Assembly: GCF_000004075.3 (NCBI RefSeq) | Contig: NC_026661.2 | Location: forward strand, 21,728,307-21,792,306 | Length of the DNA: 64,000 nt | DNA from: Cucumis sativus | Lineage: Eukaryota > Streptophyta > Magnoliopsida > Cucurbitales > Cucurbitaceae | Reading direction: 5' to 3' | Notes under the pieces: generated by a model | What the model saw: only the letters and a program-made list of their open reading frames with translations | Told to the model about the DNA's origin: nothing | Database searches by the model: none | In this document: positions 1 through 11,779 of the stretch, one piece after another | Numbering within the stretch: position 1 is the first letter of the stretch | Layout of the letters: every line of letters starts with the position of its first letter | Made by a program: the position numbers and the translations under genes

Positions 1-2
1 TC

Positions 3-1547
3 TGCTGGGAATTTGGCTGTTACGACTCTGACATACTTGCCGCTATGGATCAGGCGATTTCCGATGGCGTCGACGTCATCTCTCTCTCAGTAGGATCCTC
101 CGGTCGTGCCCCTGCGTATTATCGAGACTCCATTGCAATCGGCGCGTTTGGCGCAATGCAGCACGGCGTCGTTGTTTCTTGCTCCGCCGGTAACTCCGGT
201 CCTGGTCCTTACACGGCTGTGAACATCGCTCCTTGGATCCTCACCGTTGGTGCCTCCACAATCGATAGAGAGTTTCTTGCCGATGTCATTCTTGGAGACG
301 GTAGGGTTTTTAGCGGCGTGTCGCTTTACTCCGGTGATCCTCTTGGCGATTCCAAGCTTCAGTTGGTCTATGGTGGAGATTGCGGTAGCCGGTATTGTTA
401 TTCTGGATCCCTTGATTCGTCGAAAGTTGCTGGAAAAATTGTCGTGTGCGATCGAGGAGGGAACGCCAGAGTCGCCAAAGGAGGCGCAGTGAAATCCGCC
501 GGCGGTCTTGGTATGGTACTAGCGAACACGGAGGAAAACGGCGAAGAACTCTTAGCAGACTCCCATCTTATTCCAGGAACAATGGTCGGTGCAATCGCCG
601 GCAACAAGCTTCGAGACTACATTCATACAGATCCGAATCCAACTGCTACAATCGTGTTTCGCGGAACTGTCATTGGCGATTCACCGCCAGCTCCTAGAGT
701 CGCTGCCTTCTCCAGCCGGGGTCCGAACTACAGGACTGCAGAGATTCTAAAACCAGACGTTATAGCTCCGGGAGTTAACATTTTGGCCGGCTGGAGCGGC
801 TACAGCAGTCCGACCGGTCTAAACATCGATCCTCGAAGAGTCGAGTTCAATATCATCTCCGGAACTTCAATGTCTTGCCCTCATGTCAGTGGCGTCGCCG
901 CCTTACTCCGAAAGGCTTTTCCGACGTGGTCACCTGCTGCAATCAAATCTGCTCTGATCACCACTTCTTATTCTTTGGACAGTTCCGGCAAACCAATAAA
1001 AGATCTCTCCACAAGCGAAGAATCAAATCCATTCGTCCATGGCGCCGGCCATATCAATCCCAACCAAGCTCTGAATCCAGGCTTGATTTATGATCTCACT
1101 CCTCAAGATTACGTTTCATTTCTCTGCTCAATTGGTTACGATTCTAAACAAATAGCTGTTTTCGTGAAGGGTTCTTCATACTTCCAACTTTGTGAACACA
1201 AGCTGACCAACCCCGGCAACCTGAATTACCCATCTTTCTCTGTCGTGTTCGACGAGGAGGAGGTGGTGAAATACACAAGAACAGTGACAAATGTAGGAGA
1301 TGAAACTGAAGTTGTTTATGAAGTGAAAGTAGAAGCTCCACAAGGCGTTGTAATCAGTGTTGTTCCAAACAAGCTGGAGTTCAATAAAGAGAAGACAACA
1401 CAGTCTTATGAGATCACATTCACCAAAATCAATGGATTCAAGGAATCAGCAAGCTTTGGATCAATTCAATGGGGTGATGGAATCCACAGTGTTAGGAGTC
1501 CAATCGCTGTGTCCTTTAAGACTGGAGGATCCATAGCTTCGATGTAA
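3..1547 (+). CDS. SBT1.4: Subtilisin-like serine protease, SBT1.4 type (5' end outside window)
   Basis: This is the C-terminal 514 residues of a plant subtilase, a secreted serine endopeptidase of the cell wall. The frame is open from base 3, upstream of the first visible ATG (45), so the signal peptide, the propeptide and the catalytic Asp and His lie outside the window. Visible here are the oxyanion-hole Asn in SAGNSGPGP (codon 192-194), a protease-associated domain insertion (about 330-690, with KIVVCDRGGNARVAKG), the catalytic Ser in GTSMSCPHVSG (codon 867-869), and the C-terminal fibronectin-III-like domain (LNYPSFSVVF to the end). No intron interrupts it, as is usual for SBT1 genes. The remembered Arabidopsis SBT1.4 aligns along its whole length, including IDPRRVEFNIISGTSMSC. 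Family assignment is secure; orthology to SBT1.4 in particular is probable. Confidence 0.93.
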   Translation, partial: CWEFGCYDSDILAAMDQAISDGVDVISLSVGSSGRAPAYYRDSIAIGAFGAMQHGVVVSCSAGNSGPGPYTAVNIAPWILTVGASTIDREFLADVILGDGRVFSGVSLYSGDPLGDSKLQLVYGGDCGSRYCYSGSLDSSKVAGKIVVCDRGGNARVAKGGAVKSAGGLGMVLANTEENGEELLADSHLIPGTMVGAIAGNKLRDYIHTDPNPTATIVFRGTVIGDSPPAPRVAAFSSRGPNYRTAEILKPDVIAPGVNILAGWSGYSSPTGLNIDPRRVEFNIISGTSMSCPHVSGVAALLRKAFPTWSPAAIKSALITTSYSLDSSGKPIKDLSTSEESNPFVHGAGHINPNQALNPGLIYDLTPQDYVSFLCSIGYDSKQIAVFVKGSSYFQLCEHKLTNPGNLNYPSFSVVFDEEEVVKYTRTVTNVGDETEVVYEVKVEAPQGVVISVVPNKLEFNKEKTTQSYEITFTKINGFKESASFGSIQWGDGIHSVRSPIAVSFKTGGSIASM

Positions 1548-3575
1548 GTTGGGTATTTGTTGATTTTTGAGTTTTGAATTAGGATATTTAATAGCGCAAT
1601 ACTTTGGTGATTTCCGCCATTGTTGGTGGCTACCAAAGCTCCTCTTTCTGTACAGTACAATGTGGAGGAGATTGCAACTGTTCATTTGGAATACTCCTCC
1701 AATGGAATAATAACACTCAACTTTATAATAATATTCATTAATGGTTGCTTCATCTCTTAATTTGAAACCCAATGGCTACATTTCATAATGGTTAGTATTT
1801 GGTAAGCCATTATAAATAGACAGTTAGTCTTGTTACGTTAATCTCCATTAAAATGGATTCTTGAAGATGGTGATGATTATTTTAGTCGAATCTTCCATTT
1901 AATTCAGATAGACATTGATTTAAGGGTTAAATTTAAGATTCATTATAAATATATAGATTAAAATTGAATTATGAATATAGGAATTAAAGTTAAGCAAAAT
2001 TTAAAATATAAGAACGACATAAAAGTTCAACCTTAATTCATTTCAAGTGATTTTCTTTATCAAAATCTACTCTTTATTCGTATATACCATATCGTTCAAC
2101 ACTTTTTACTCTCTTAATTGTACTATAACTCACTTAAATTGACTAAGACATCTAAGAACTAAAAATTTTGAGCCAATTCCAATCAAACATGAATGACTCC
2201 TTCAATTCTAAAGCATATATAGAAAAAATTGCATCCAAATTCTGTTTGGAAGACAAAATTTGAGAATGAGAGAAATTTTCACATACAATTTCTTTTAGCC
2301 TTTTTCGTTTTTTTTCAATTTGATTCATATGACTAATTGTATTAGTTATGTGTGTTATGAATTCAAGCTAAAACTGATCCATAATTATAAAGATTAGATC
2401 CAAACCGTACTGAAATCACACTTGCCTATAAAATCATACCAAAACCTCTCTCATTTTAATATGATGTTTGATCATTTCATTTGCGTGTGACTCGTTTTTT
2501 AAAACTTCTTAATGCTACGTCAAATGGTGCGAATTTATCTGTTAAGAGCTTATTCTAACATCAAGCTTTGTAGTTTTTTATTTTAATTTTTTGAAACCAA
2601 CAATAATAAAATTGCAAGACTTTTTAAAACTGAATTAAATTGATTTGAGTCACATTCATGTTTTAGGTGAGCCAAGTCAACCACTGAAATTAGGTGAGAA
2701 TTGTGTATCAATCAATGTCACATATTGTTAAAAGTTCTACTACTATATGAGATTGGAACGAATCTAATATTTTGACAAATGGAAAAAGAACTCATTTTCA
2801 ATTTTTATATAAAGAGTAAACACAAAGCAACAACAAAGCAAACGAACGTGAAAGATCGCACTATATTATAATAAATATAACTCCTAAACGTTCATAAATG
2901 TTTCAAAACTATCATTGAAGTAAAAATCTTAAACTACACCATAAAAGGACGTGACAAAGTCAAATTTTCATGCTATATCACATAAACCACACCATTTCTA
3001 CTCTAAAGATATTTTTGAAACGTTTATAAAAGTTCAAAGATAATCTTATAACTTTCGAAAGTATAATACTTTTTTTAAAAAATAATGATAAAGTTGGATG
3101 AAATTAGTTCCATAGTTTGACTCAATAGCTAAAAGATAAGTATGAATAAGTAAATCATAAGTTACCAAAATGAATGTTTTAAAAGTGTTAGGAACGAAAA
3201 TGAAACATAAACAATAAAAAAAGGAATTTTTTCTTTTAAATTGATTAATTATTTACTTTTACAGAACAAAACAATTAAATGGAAAAAATAAGTATACTTT
3301 ATCAATGTTCGATTTTTGACAATTTTTTTTTTTAAAAAAAGTTGAATTATTTAAAATAAATTGGATCAAGAGGTGAATTAATATTGATAACTTGTAAGAA
3401 AATCAAATTGAACTAATTTTTAATTAAAAAAATTCCTAGATCTAAATGATTTATTAATAAACAAAACCCACTTGCAAAAAAATAAAAAATCAATTATGAT
3501 AAATTATTATTCTTAAAAAATATACAAATTGACAAAAATCCAAAGAAATCCCCAAAATCACAAAGGGAAATTTAA
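1548..3575. other. Intergenic DNA downstream of the subtilase
   Basis: This is AT-rich sequence without a credible open reading frame. The first 200 or so bases are presumably the subtilase 3' UTR; an AATAATAAC stretch near 1705 could serve as a poly(A) signal. The rest consists of poly-A and poly-T tracts and shows no element I can delimit. Confidence 0.6.
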
Positions 3576-3585
3576 TATATAAATA
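3576..3585 (+). promoter_or_regulatory. TATA box of the small-protein gene
   Basis: TATATAAATA lies 55-64 bases upstream of the ATG at 3640. A start about 30 bases downstream would leave a leader of roughly 35 bases containing a short CA repeat (3611-3625) and no other ATG. This promoter is the main support for the small ORF being a real gene. Confidence 0.6.
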
Positions 3586-3639
3586 AGGGAAGAAGCTCTC
3601 AAGCCTTTCTCACACACACACACACTTTCCAAATTCCAA

Positions 3640-3957
3640 ATGGCTGAGTCGTCTTACGAATTAGAGGCGGAAGATGAGGCCAAATCCCTCCTCCGCTCCG
3701 GCTACCGTCGTCCCTCACGGCGCTGGATCCTTCTACGGCGGAAGAAGCTTCCGACTGCCCGTCTCGGCGGAAGAAGGCCGCCAAGAACGGCGGCGATTTG
3801 GAGGTCAATTAAAGAAATTAAAATGAGAAAGTGGGCGATGACGATGACGAATAAGGTCCGATGCAAAGACATTGCCAGCTTCAATGCTTTTCTTAGAAAG
3901 ATTCTATTGGAGATTTCTTTAGCTATTCCTCTTCTTGGCGTTTCCCTCTCTATTTAA
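3640..3957 (+). CDS. Small basic plant-specific protein, function unknown
   Basis: Single-exon frame of 105 residues. The N-terminus is acidic (MAESSYELEAEDEAKSLL). It is followed by a strongly basic block with RRPSRRW, RRKKLP, LGGRRPP and further Arg/Lys to about residue 70, and a hydrophobic C-terminus (LLEISLAIPLLGVSLSI). This layout matches a family of uncharacterised small plant proteins that I remember having an RxKKLPxxRLGG-like centre and an AVPVxGVS-like end, but I cannot name a function. The GC content is clearly above the flanks and a TATA box is well placed. The start is the first ATG after the TATA. The basic centre could indicate nucleic-acid or membrane binding, but that is speculation. 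The family's usual segment between the two conserved parts seems shortened here. Confidence 0.7.
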   Translation: MAESSYELEAEDEAKSLLRSGYRRPSRRWILLRRKKLPTARLGGRRPPRTAAIWRSIKEIKMRKWAMTMTNKVRCKDIASFNAFLRKILLEISLAIPLLGVSLSI

Positions 3958-4981
3958 CTATATACCTCTTTTTTATGTAGTACTCACCATCTCCATCCAT
4001 CCTTCCACTGAACTTGAAAGTACTGTTTGAATCTCTCTTTTTTTCTTATATAGCTTTTCAGTACAAACATATTAGTTTAAATTTGCTTATAGACTTTCTT
4101 CAAAATCATTTCAACACTCTTACCATTTGCTATCACTATATCTCAACAATTTCTGATCACTGCTCGACCTCTTAGCTAGATTATATTCCAACCCATATGC
4201 GATTCTGACAAACCATTGCTAAAAATATAAACAAAAGGTTCAGAAACTTTCAAAAGGGTTTATTAATTTTAAACTAAACTTTTCCATTTTTGGCTAAACT
4301 TTTAACAAAGTATTGTTTTGGTCACTTTGTGTTAATACAAATATGATCTCAAGTTAGATAAGTTAGAGATGAACGTTGAGCCAAGCAGATTTGAACATGT
4401 ATATATTGATCATGTATGTATGTATTAGTGTATTGTAGAAAAGGTGGTAAATAATATGATGGATTTCAGACAATCATTTTTGTTCATTTTCTTGGTTTCC
4501 ATTACATGTATTCATATTTTATTGTTCATCAAATTTCTTTTAGATGTGAAAAGACGACAATATTACAAATGGTAGAAATTTAATTTAATCACCATCTATT
4601 CCGCATCATATTTGAAAAAGTCTATCGATTATTAATAAATCTAAAATAAGTTTAATTGACTTAAATTATAAGTTTATTTTATCGAAAAACAGTATAAAGT
4701 GAGTTAAAACGGCCGTTCCGACTTTGTCATCAACTTTTGTCATCACATCATTTATGCTTAAAGAAGAGGAGAAATTAAGGATTTGAAAATTTTAAGATAA
4801 ACTTATAAACTAAGTCAATGAGTTAGCACAATAATCATTTTTATGTGATTCAAATATGATTGATTGTATGACTTTGTTAAAATAATATATTATGTTACCC
4901 CAATTATATTACTATATCTTTAATCATATTTTACAAATTCAATTATAACTTCCGAAATTTAATTTTATCATAACCAATATT

Positions 4982-5278
4982 TTGGTTCATATATTTTAGA
5001 GTTTGTTCAAAGTTTAGTTCATGTATTTTCAAACGCTCGATTTTAGTTCTTGAACTTTTAATAAATCTTAAATTTAGTCTTTACAATTAATTTATTGTAT
5101 ATATTGTGTTTATTTTCATGAAAATCATCACGATTATTCAATCAATTTCAATAAAAATTAGTATCAAAAGATCAAGTTTAAAATTTACTTAACCGTAAGA
5201 ACGAAAAATTCAAAATTTTAAACGTTAAGAAGTATAGAAACTAAAATAGAACAAATTTAAAAGTTTGGTGACAAAACT
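4982..5278. mobile_element. Degenerate foldback (MITE-like) element, copy A
   Basis: The left arm (about 5007-5070) contains GTTCAAAGTTTAGTTCATG and TTTTAGTTCTTGAACTTT. The right arm (about 5220-5275) reads as an imperfect reverse complement of it (GAAACTAAAATAGAAC, AAAAGTTTGGTGAC). The arms carry the TTTAGTyCTTxAACTTT theme seen again near 21.6, 41 and 53.3 kb, so this looks like an old member of a non-coding foldback family. No target-site duplication can be delimited. Confidence 0.4.
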
Positions 5279-5384
5279 ATTAATTAATTAATAAGTTATG
5301 TAGCCATATATAATCACATTTGATTTGGTTGTCAAACTAATTAAAAATATTAATTAATTACCATTCTAATTCGATCGTTATTCA

Positions 5385-5404
5385 TGATGGATGGATGGAT
5401 GGAT
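5385..5404. repeat. GATG tetranucleotide microsatellite
   Basis: Five perfect units of a GATG/ATGG repeat, running into a short TA stretch. Confidence 0.85.
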
Positions 5405-5702
5405 ATATATTAATCTTCTAAAAATAATAAAAGAAATTGTACAATAATATATATGTAAAGAGATTGGTATCGTGGGTTTTTGATTTGGAATGATCTCATG
5501 AATGTATATATTTTAATTTTAAGGGAAGAAATTTTGTTTGTTATATTCAACGATGGAAATGGATATGTAAAGCATTTTCCTCTACAAACCCTTAAAAAAT
5601 TCTCCAATAGGATGGGCTCGAAGTTATCCAAAAATGTCTCAAGGCCCAAAGTCTGTCTGGGTTTAACATCCTGAAAATTCTCGAGGCTCAAGTTCTATTG
5701 GG

Positions 5703-6176
5703 CTTCACGTTCTATCGAAGTTCCTCTAGGCCCAAATTATATAAGGCTTCACGTGCAGACATAGTTCCTTAACGAGGCCCAAATTCTCATGGACTTCAGA
5801 TTCTACTCAAGCTTTACCCAAGGCCCAAGGTCTTCATCTTCGTTAAAAGTGAGGAATGGACTTCACGTTCTATAGAAGTTCCTCGAGGCCCAAATCATGT
5901 AGGGCTTCACGTGTTGACATAGTTACTTATCGAGGCCCAAATTCTTATGGACTTGAGGCTCTACTCAAGCTTTCCTCAAGGCCCAAGTTCTTCATCTTCG
6001 TTAAAAGTGAGGAATGAGCTTCACGTTCTATCGAAGTTTCTCGAGGCCCAAACCATGTAGGGCTTCACGTATAGACATAGTTCCGCAACGGGGCCCAAGT
6101 TCTAATGGACTCCAGGTTCTACTCAAGCTTTCCCCAAGGCCCAAGCTCTTCATCTTCGTTAAAATTGAGGAATCGG
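5703..6176. repeat. Tandem array, three 158 bp units with nested GGCCCAA sub-repeats
   Basis: Three head-to-tail units begin at 5703, 5861 and 6019 (each starting CTTCACGTTCTAT) and end at 6176, so the period is exactly 158 bases in both steps. Each unit carries three GGCCCAA boxes about 46-65 bases apart, which points to an older sub-repeat of about 50 bases tripled before the 158 bp unit was amplified. Units 1 and 2 contain a perfect CACGTG (5750-5755 and 5908-5913). Units end in a shared TCTTCATCTTCGTTAAAA block. A decayed partial copy precedes the array from about 5600. The stretch is much richer in GC than its surroundings and has no open frame. It may be a local satellite, a fragment of a retroelement, or a regulatory array. 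Confidence 0.92.
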
Positions 6177-6465
6177 TATGTATTTAAGGGCTTTCTAAGA
6201 CTATTAAATTAATGTTATTTACATGAATGTCTAACATTCTTCAATAATTAAAATCAAATTAGGGCACAATTGCTATTTAGATCCTATACTACAATTAATT
6301 TAAGAATGTTCTAAATTAGGAAACTTGAAAAAGATCTTATTTTAAGTATCTTCATCATTCTTGAATTTTTTTGAAAAAATTAAAATGATTTGTAAATAAA
6401 CCTATTGTTTCTCTCTCACCTCCGTTTTTTTTTTATAAAAAAAACTCATAACGTCACTTATTTTT

Positions 6466-6485
6466 ATATATATATATATATATAT
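6466..6485. repeat. TA dinucleotide microsatellite
   Basis: About ten uninterrupted TA units within an AT-rich stretch. Confidence 0.9.
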
Positions 6486-9400
6486 TGAGTGCATTTAAGG
6501 TATATGCTATTGTCAAAATTACATTTGATTTTTAAAAAATTATATTATAGTATAATTAAGACATATACTATAGTCACTATGTAGATAATTTAGGGTATAT
6601 TGTATTATATTGAGGGTTACGTTTTCAAGATAATTGTCTTTCGATCTCAATGAATATCATTCATCGTACAATTCAATCTTCATGTAAATAACATAGACGA
6701 GGATAAGCACAACATCTTTTATACAAATATCAACATATAGATGAAAATTTAATACTACACAAACAACATACCTTTTGATGAAAAATCTTCTCTTCTACTC
6801 ACAGTTTGTAAGCGTTCATTCTTAATTTTAAGTTAAATAATAGCAACAATCATGCAATCATAAATGTGTGTTTAATGTTTAATTATAAAATAAGAGAAGA
6901 ATTAGTTGACCTAGTTGACTATGAGAAAGCAATTATTGTGAAGTTGTGATGATTAAAGATTATGACTTTTGAGAAAAAGAAAAAAGACAATCAAATAGAA
7001 AAAAAAAGGTGGAAATTTGTTGCACCCCAAAAAGAAGAACTTTTTAAAAAAAAAAAAAGAAAAAGAAAAGTGAATTATTGAGGAAAAAAAGGACAAAAAC
7101 GTGGGAGCATTGATTTAATGTTATGAAAAAATAGGCATACAAATAGTTGGCTAATTCAAAGGAATAACTTTTGATCAATTACTTGGAATATGGTTCCAAG
7201 GTATGCACATGCCTTTCCAAGAAAGATGAATCAAATATATGTTTTAGAAAGTAGAGTAAATTGACCATACCCATAAACATAATTTGTGATTGAGCGTTGG
7301 TATCAACTTGATACACACGTGCGTCTCTTAAAGTGATAACTAAGTGTATAGTAAGTCGAAGATAGATATACAAGTATTGAAAATTAAAGAAAACATGCAT
7401 CAGATATTTGATACTTGTGTGCGTGATAGTTACATTCTATAATATGAGTTGTTATAAAATGTGATTAAAGTTGGTGGGTTGCATAAAGATGAATTTAGCT
7501 TAAAAGACATTTAAATGGTTTTTTAAATTAATATTTTTATATTTAACTTTTTACGTACGTGTTTTGGCAGTCTCAAATGGCCACCAAATAGAGTATAATA
7601 TTTACAACAACTAAATATCTCTCTCAAATCCTTCACGCATCAGATCCCATAACCTAGTTCTAAATCTGGAGAATAGCGGGTCAACACTAGTGGTGATTCA
7701 GTCCGTGATCGTGTGAAGACTACAAAGATCAAGAGTTTCAAGGTTTGAATTTCAATAACCCTAATTTCATTTTAATTAGGATAAAATTTGATCCTTATTT
7801 TAGCTACACACGTCCACCGTATCCATCAAATAGCAAGTAGGAAGTGGAATAACTTGAACACTATTAACGTATATTTACAAGAAACGTGATCAACAACCTG
7901 ACACATAAGGAAGTATGACATGTGAACTATTAGAACACTGAATATGGACAACTAAATTACACCTAACTTTACCATAAACACAAACATAAAATTTAAAAGT
8001 AAATACCCAAAAATAGAGTGTGATTTGATATGTTGTATTGATATATTGTGTAATAATGGTTGAAGATATGAATCTTTATAGAGTTTGATAATCTTCCTAT
8101 ACCATTTAATGAGAGTGGCTAAAAAAAAAAAGGTGAATGACCATTTGCAAAATCTTTACTATTTAAAAATTATTACTTTTTTTTTAAAGAAAATAATGGG
8201 AATACTAGTTTAAATTCTCACTTTTATCCTTTATGGATTGAAGTAGGTTTTCAACTTAAGTGCTATCCTATAGTTTTATAATATATTCTTTCTACTTTAT
8301 GATTCTATCTTAAAAACTTTCATTATCATATCTTTGTTTTATTTTCTTTTTATTACGTGTGGTAGAGAATTGAACATCAAATCTTGTAATTAGTAGTATA
8401 AATTCGACTCATATTTAACTGTACTTACATGTTTATAGATATTACCATTTTTTTTATTAGGGTGATATATTAACTAAATAAAAGTTAGTGTGAATTAAAG
8501 GGAAGTATTAGAAAGAAGTGAATAATGTTACTAATATAGATTCATTGTAGTGATTCTGCCTCTTAACTAACTTACAACGTAGTTGGGGATATTACTTTTA
8601 GGTTACTTTTATAAAAGTGATCGAAAATTAGTGAAATTTAATTATAATAATTTAAAATTAATTAATGACGTTAACTCTAATATTGGAAAAGTGAATATTT
8701 AGAAAAATATTTTAAAATAATAAACCTTGAAACTAAGATTTTTCCCCCTAAATATCAAATTCTTTTCTAAATTTCAATCATTTTATTTTCTTAAATTTCT
8801 ATTATTTTATTGCTCAAATTTTAATAATGTCATACAATAAATTTTTTAAAAAGAGAAAAAAAATACTAACTTATTTCTAATTGTTATCTAACAAAAATTT
8901 TTTTTTTAAAAAAAATGCTGATATGAACTTTCTTCGGAAAAAAATATATTATTCTTTTCTGTTTGAGGTAAATTTTAAATTCACATTTACATTAATTATA
9001 TATATAAATAAGTAATAAGAATTTGATTTGATTTATTTTATTTTATAATTTAAGACTATGAGATAATTTTTTCATTCATAGTTAGAATATACTTATCATA
9101 CCAATTCATCGATAAGTTCAAATTCTTCTTAGTTTTAATGCTTCAAACTCTATATAACAAATCATAATATTTATAGTGTTTATTATACCATACGTTTAAT
9201 ATAAAATTTCTAGTTACATTTCAAAACTATTTTGAAATTTAGATTTCTATTTAAGATTAAAAAAGAAAACTCAAAAATGGCAAAGCTCAATTATTAATCT
9301 TTTAATTAGGGAGAGAAAATGAGAAAAAGATGGAAGAACTAAGAAAGGGAATGAGAGTGGAAGACACCTTTGTTCGTTTTAGTAATGAACTGGAGTGGAG

Positions 9401-10238
9401 GGGCCCATGAGTTGAATACGTACCAACCATAGCCATTGACTGTTATTAAATCAACGGTTGGGATCTCCTCGTGACATTATCTTCAGTTAATCAAACGGCA
9501 GACTAAGAATTACGGACTGACTTTCCGTTGGTCGGTGCTCCGTTGTTGTGCGTCCCCTTCTAAGGTCATTTTCGTCCTTCCATCCAATGCAATAAATGTG
9601 AGAGCAAAGCATTGAAAATCATGTTCACATTCATTCATTCTAATTTCTCTCTTTTCTCTTAAACTAAATCTAATTTTAAGAGTAAACCATACTCTTTTGA
9701 TATAAAAGATTTGAATTAATTTATGATATTGGTTTATTTTCGAAGTTTCAAAAGTGAAACATTTCAAGTATTTGAATTATTCTAATAAGTTATTGATTTT
9801 TAAATAGTCTATAAAGAACTTATATCTTATCTATGATATTATATTAGATAAGACATAAAGTTTGTCTTGAATGATAAAATAAAATTTTATTAGAGAAGAG
9901 GTTATTAAACGTTATAAAAATGATCCTAATGAGTTATAGTATAGATTCTCGATAACTAAAAGATAAAAGTCTTTTCTTCTTTTCGTAACGGAATATATAT
10001 ACACATACTTGTGGATTTAATATAGGTTACACAATTTAAGTTCTCTCTAACTTTATACTTTTTATGTAATATATATATATACACTTTGAAAATACCAATT
10101 TTCTTAATTACCTTTGTGATAAAATTGTCATCCACGTCTCTCTAGATCTAAGTTAAAATCTCGTTCTTTACATTTTTTTCTAAATTACTTTACTGGTTTA
10201 TAAAACTCCGTCAACAAAGGTTTCAAAATCGTCACTAT

Positions 10239-10260
10239 TGTGTGTGTATATACACACACA
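10239..10260. repeat. Perfect 22 bp palindrome
   Basis: A TG run is followed directly by its mirror CA run with TATA at the centre, so the whole stretch equals its own reverse complement. It is most likely a by-product of dinucleotide slippage. Confidence 0.9.
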
Positions 10261-10321
10261 TTTGAAGAGTTCAATCAAACTTTAATCCACACTATTTTAT
10301 ATGGGATGGTTGAAAAAAAAA

Positions 10322-10414
10322 ACTAGGAATAGGAATATATTGAATTAAAGAGCTTTGAAAAAATAAACTAGGAATAGTGTATGTATATATATAGATATAT
10401 ATTGAATTAAAGAG
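10322..10414. repeat. Imperfect local direct duplication
   Basis: ACTAGGAATAG occurs at 10322 and about 10367, and an ATATATTGAATTAAAGAG block occurs at about 10335 and about 10397. The two blocks keep their order but the spacing differs because a TA-rich insert sits in the second copy. Confidence 0.7.
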
Positions 10415-11779
10415 GTTTGGAGTATTATTGATATAATATGTGGTTACTTGTTACACACATAATAAGACCGACATAGAAAAATATAAAAGATATCCCACAT
10501 TGCATGGAAAATTATTTACAAAATGTCACATTGTATTAGTAATGTATTTATTTAGCATACTCATTTTTCAATTATTAAATACGATTATATTTGTCATTTT
10601 TTGACTTTTTCTTAACAATCACTTTCGAGTTTATAAATGAATGGACCATTTTTAAGGGTTTTTTTCTTTTTTTTTTTACAATTATACAAATCCAATTAAT
10701 ATTTATTTATTATTAATAGTGCAATACTAAAAATTAGTAATGTTTATTGATTTTACCTATAAACTCAACTAAATATTCTCCCAAAACTAAAAATACAAAG
10801 TTATACAAATAATGCATTTACCACACAAATAAAGTAGGTAAAAAACACACTTCATTTCAAACTCTAATATTCATACTTATTTTCTTAAAAGCAAATAATT
10901 GGTCCATTCAAGGTGACACATTTCTTCTTCCTCGATCAATAGCGTTATTTTTTTTTTAATGTGTGGCTCTTTATTTTGCATTTCTTTAATATATTTATGA
11001 GTTTTTCTTCGTAAATAATTACAATATAGGCTGCATCCAAATATTACTTTCTCTTCTTAAAAAACCAAAAACAATTAAAATAACTAATACTCACAATGTA
11101 GTTTTATTCACTTGGTAGAGATAAAATTTTAGGGGTAAAAATCTCAATTACCAAATAAAAAAATGAACCAAAATCTTACCCTATTTTGTTTTTTAGGTTA
11201 ATTTCTTTAATGATTTTCATCTTTTTTTTTTCTTTTTCTGTTAGAAAGGAGGTTAAATTTGTCGAGGATTGTCCCAAGCACAATCCAAAACTCATGGACA
11301 AACGAAAGGCCAAGAAAATAGAGAGACGAAATTGGAGGATGTGTACTCTCAAAAACTGAAAAGTCAATCTATCAAGTTTTAAGCCAACCAACGGATCAAT
11401 CAAGCCCAATGAATTGTACTAATTAAAAAGTATCTAAATCGAGCTCTATACCCTCGAAGGTCGCAATCCTCTAAACACATTGCAATTACACAAAACAACA
11501 TACAAGTGCTAGAGGAAGAGTTGATACTAGATCATCCAACAACTCTCTCAAGGATAAGAAGTATACTTTGAAGAACTCAAGACCTCTTCAACTCTCTCAA
11601 GAAAGAGTATTTTATATGTATATATAATGAGAATAATAATAATTAATTTGTATTTCTTAGACCTTAGTCAAATAAATGGACAAAAAAAAAAGTTAGAAAA
11701 TTTAGGCTTTGGATTAAAAGATCATAAATTTTATGGACATAAGAGAGCGAGAAAGGAAGTGGTGGTAATTTAGAGGACG

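Larger units (their letters stand above)
3958..5702. other. Intergenic DNA
   Basis: Mostly featureless AT-rich DNA. It holds a degenerate foldback element (about 4982-5278), a GATG microsatellite (5385-5404) and, from about 5600, a decayed lead-in to the 158 bp array with one GGCCCAA box near 5644. Short frames on both strands around 5410-5691 show no protein-like composition and I do not regard them as genes. Confidence 0.55.
6177..11779. other. Gene-poor AT-rich region
   Basis: No credible gene on either strand. It holds a TA microsatellite (6466-6485), a perfect palindrome (10239-10260) and a local duplication (10322-10414). GC-richer, non-coding stretches lie at about 7620-7760, 9360-9620 and 11260-11600 (see findings for the second). 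The 11260-11600 stretch has a mixed composition unlike the flanks and might be a decayed retroelement piece, but I could not identify ends. Confidence 0.5.

Noticed and set aside
5703..6176. The 158 bp array as a CRISPR-like or satellite-centromere array
   Set aside because: Units are contiguous without unique spacers, there are only three, and the host is a plant.
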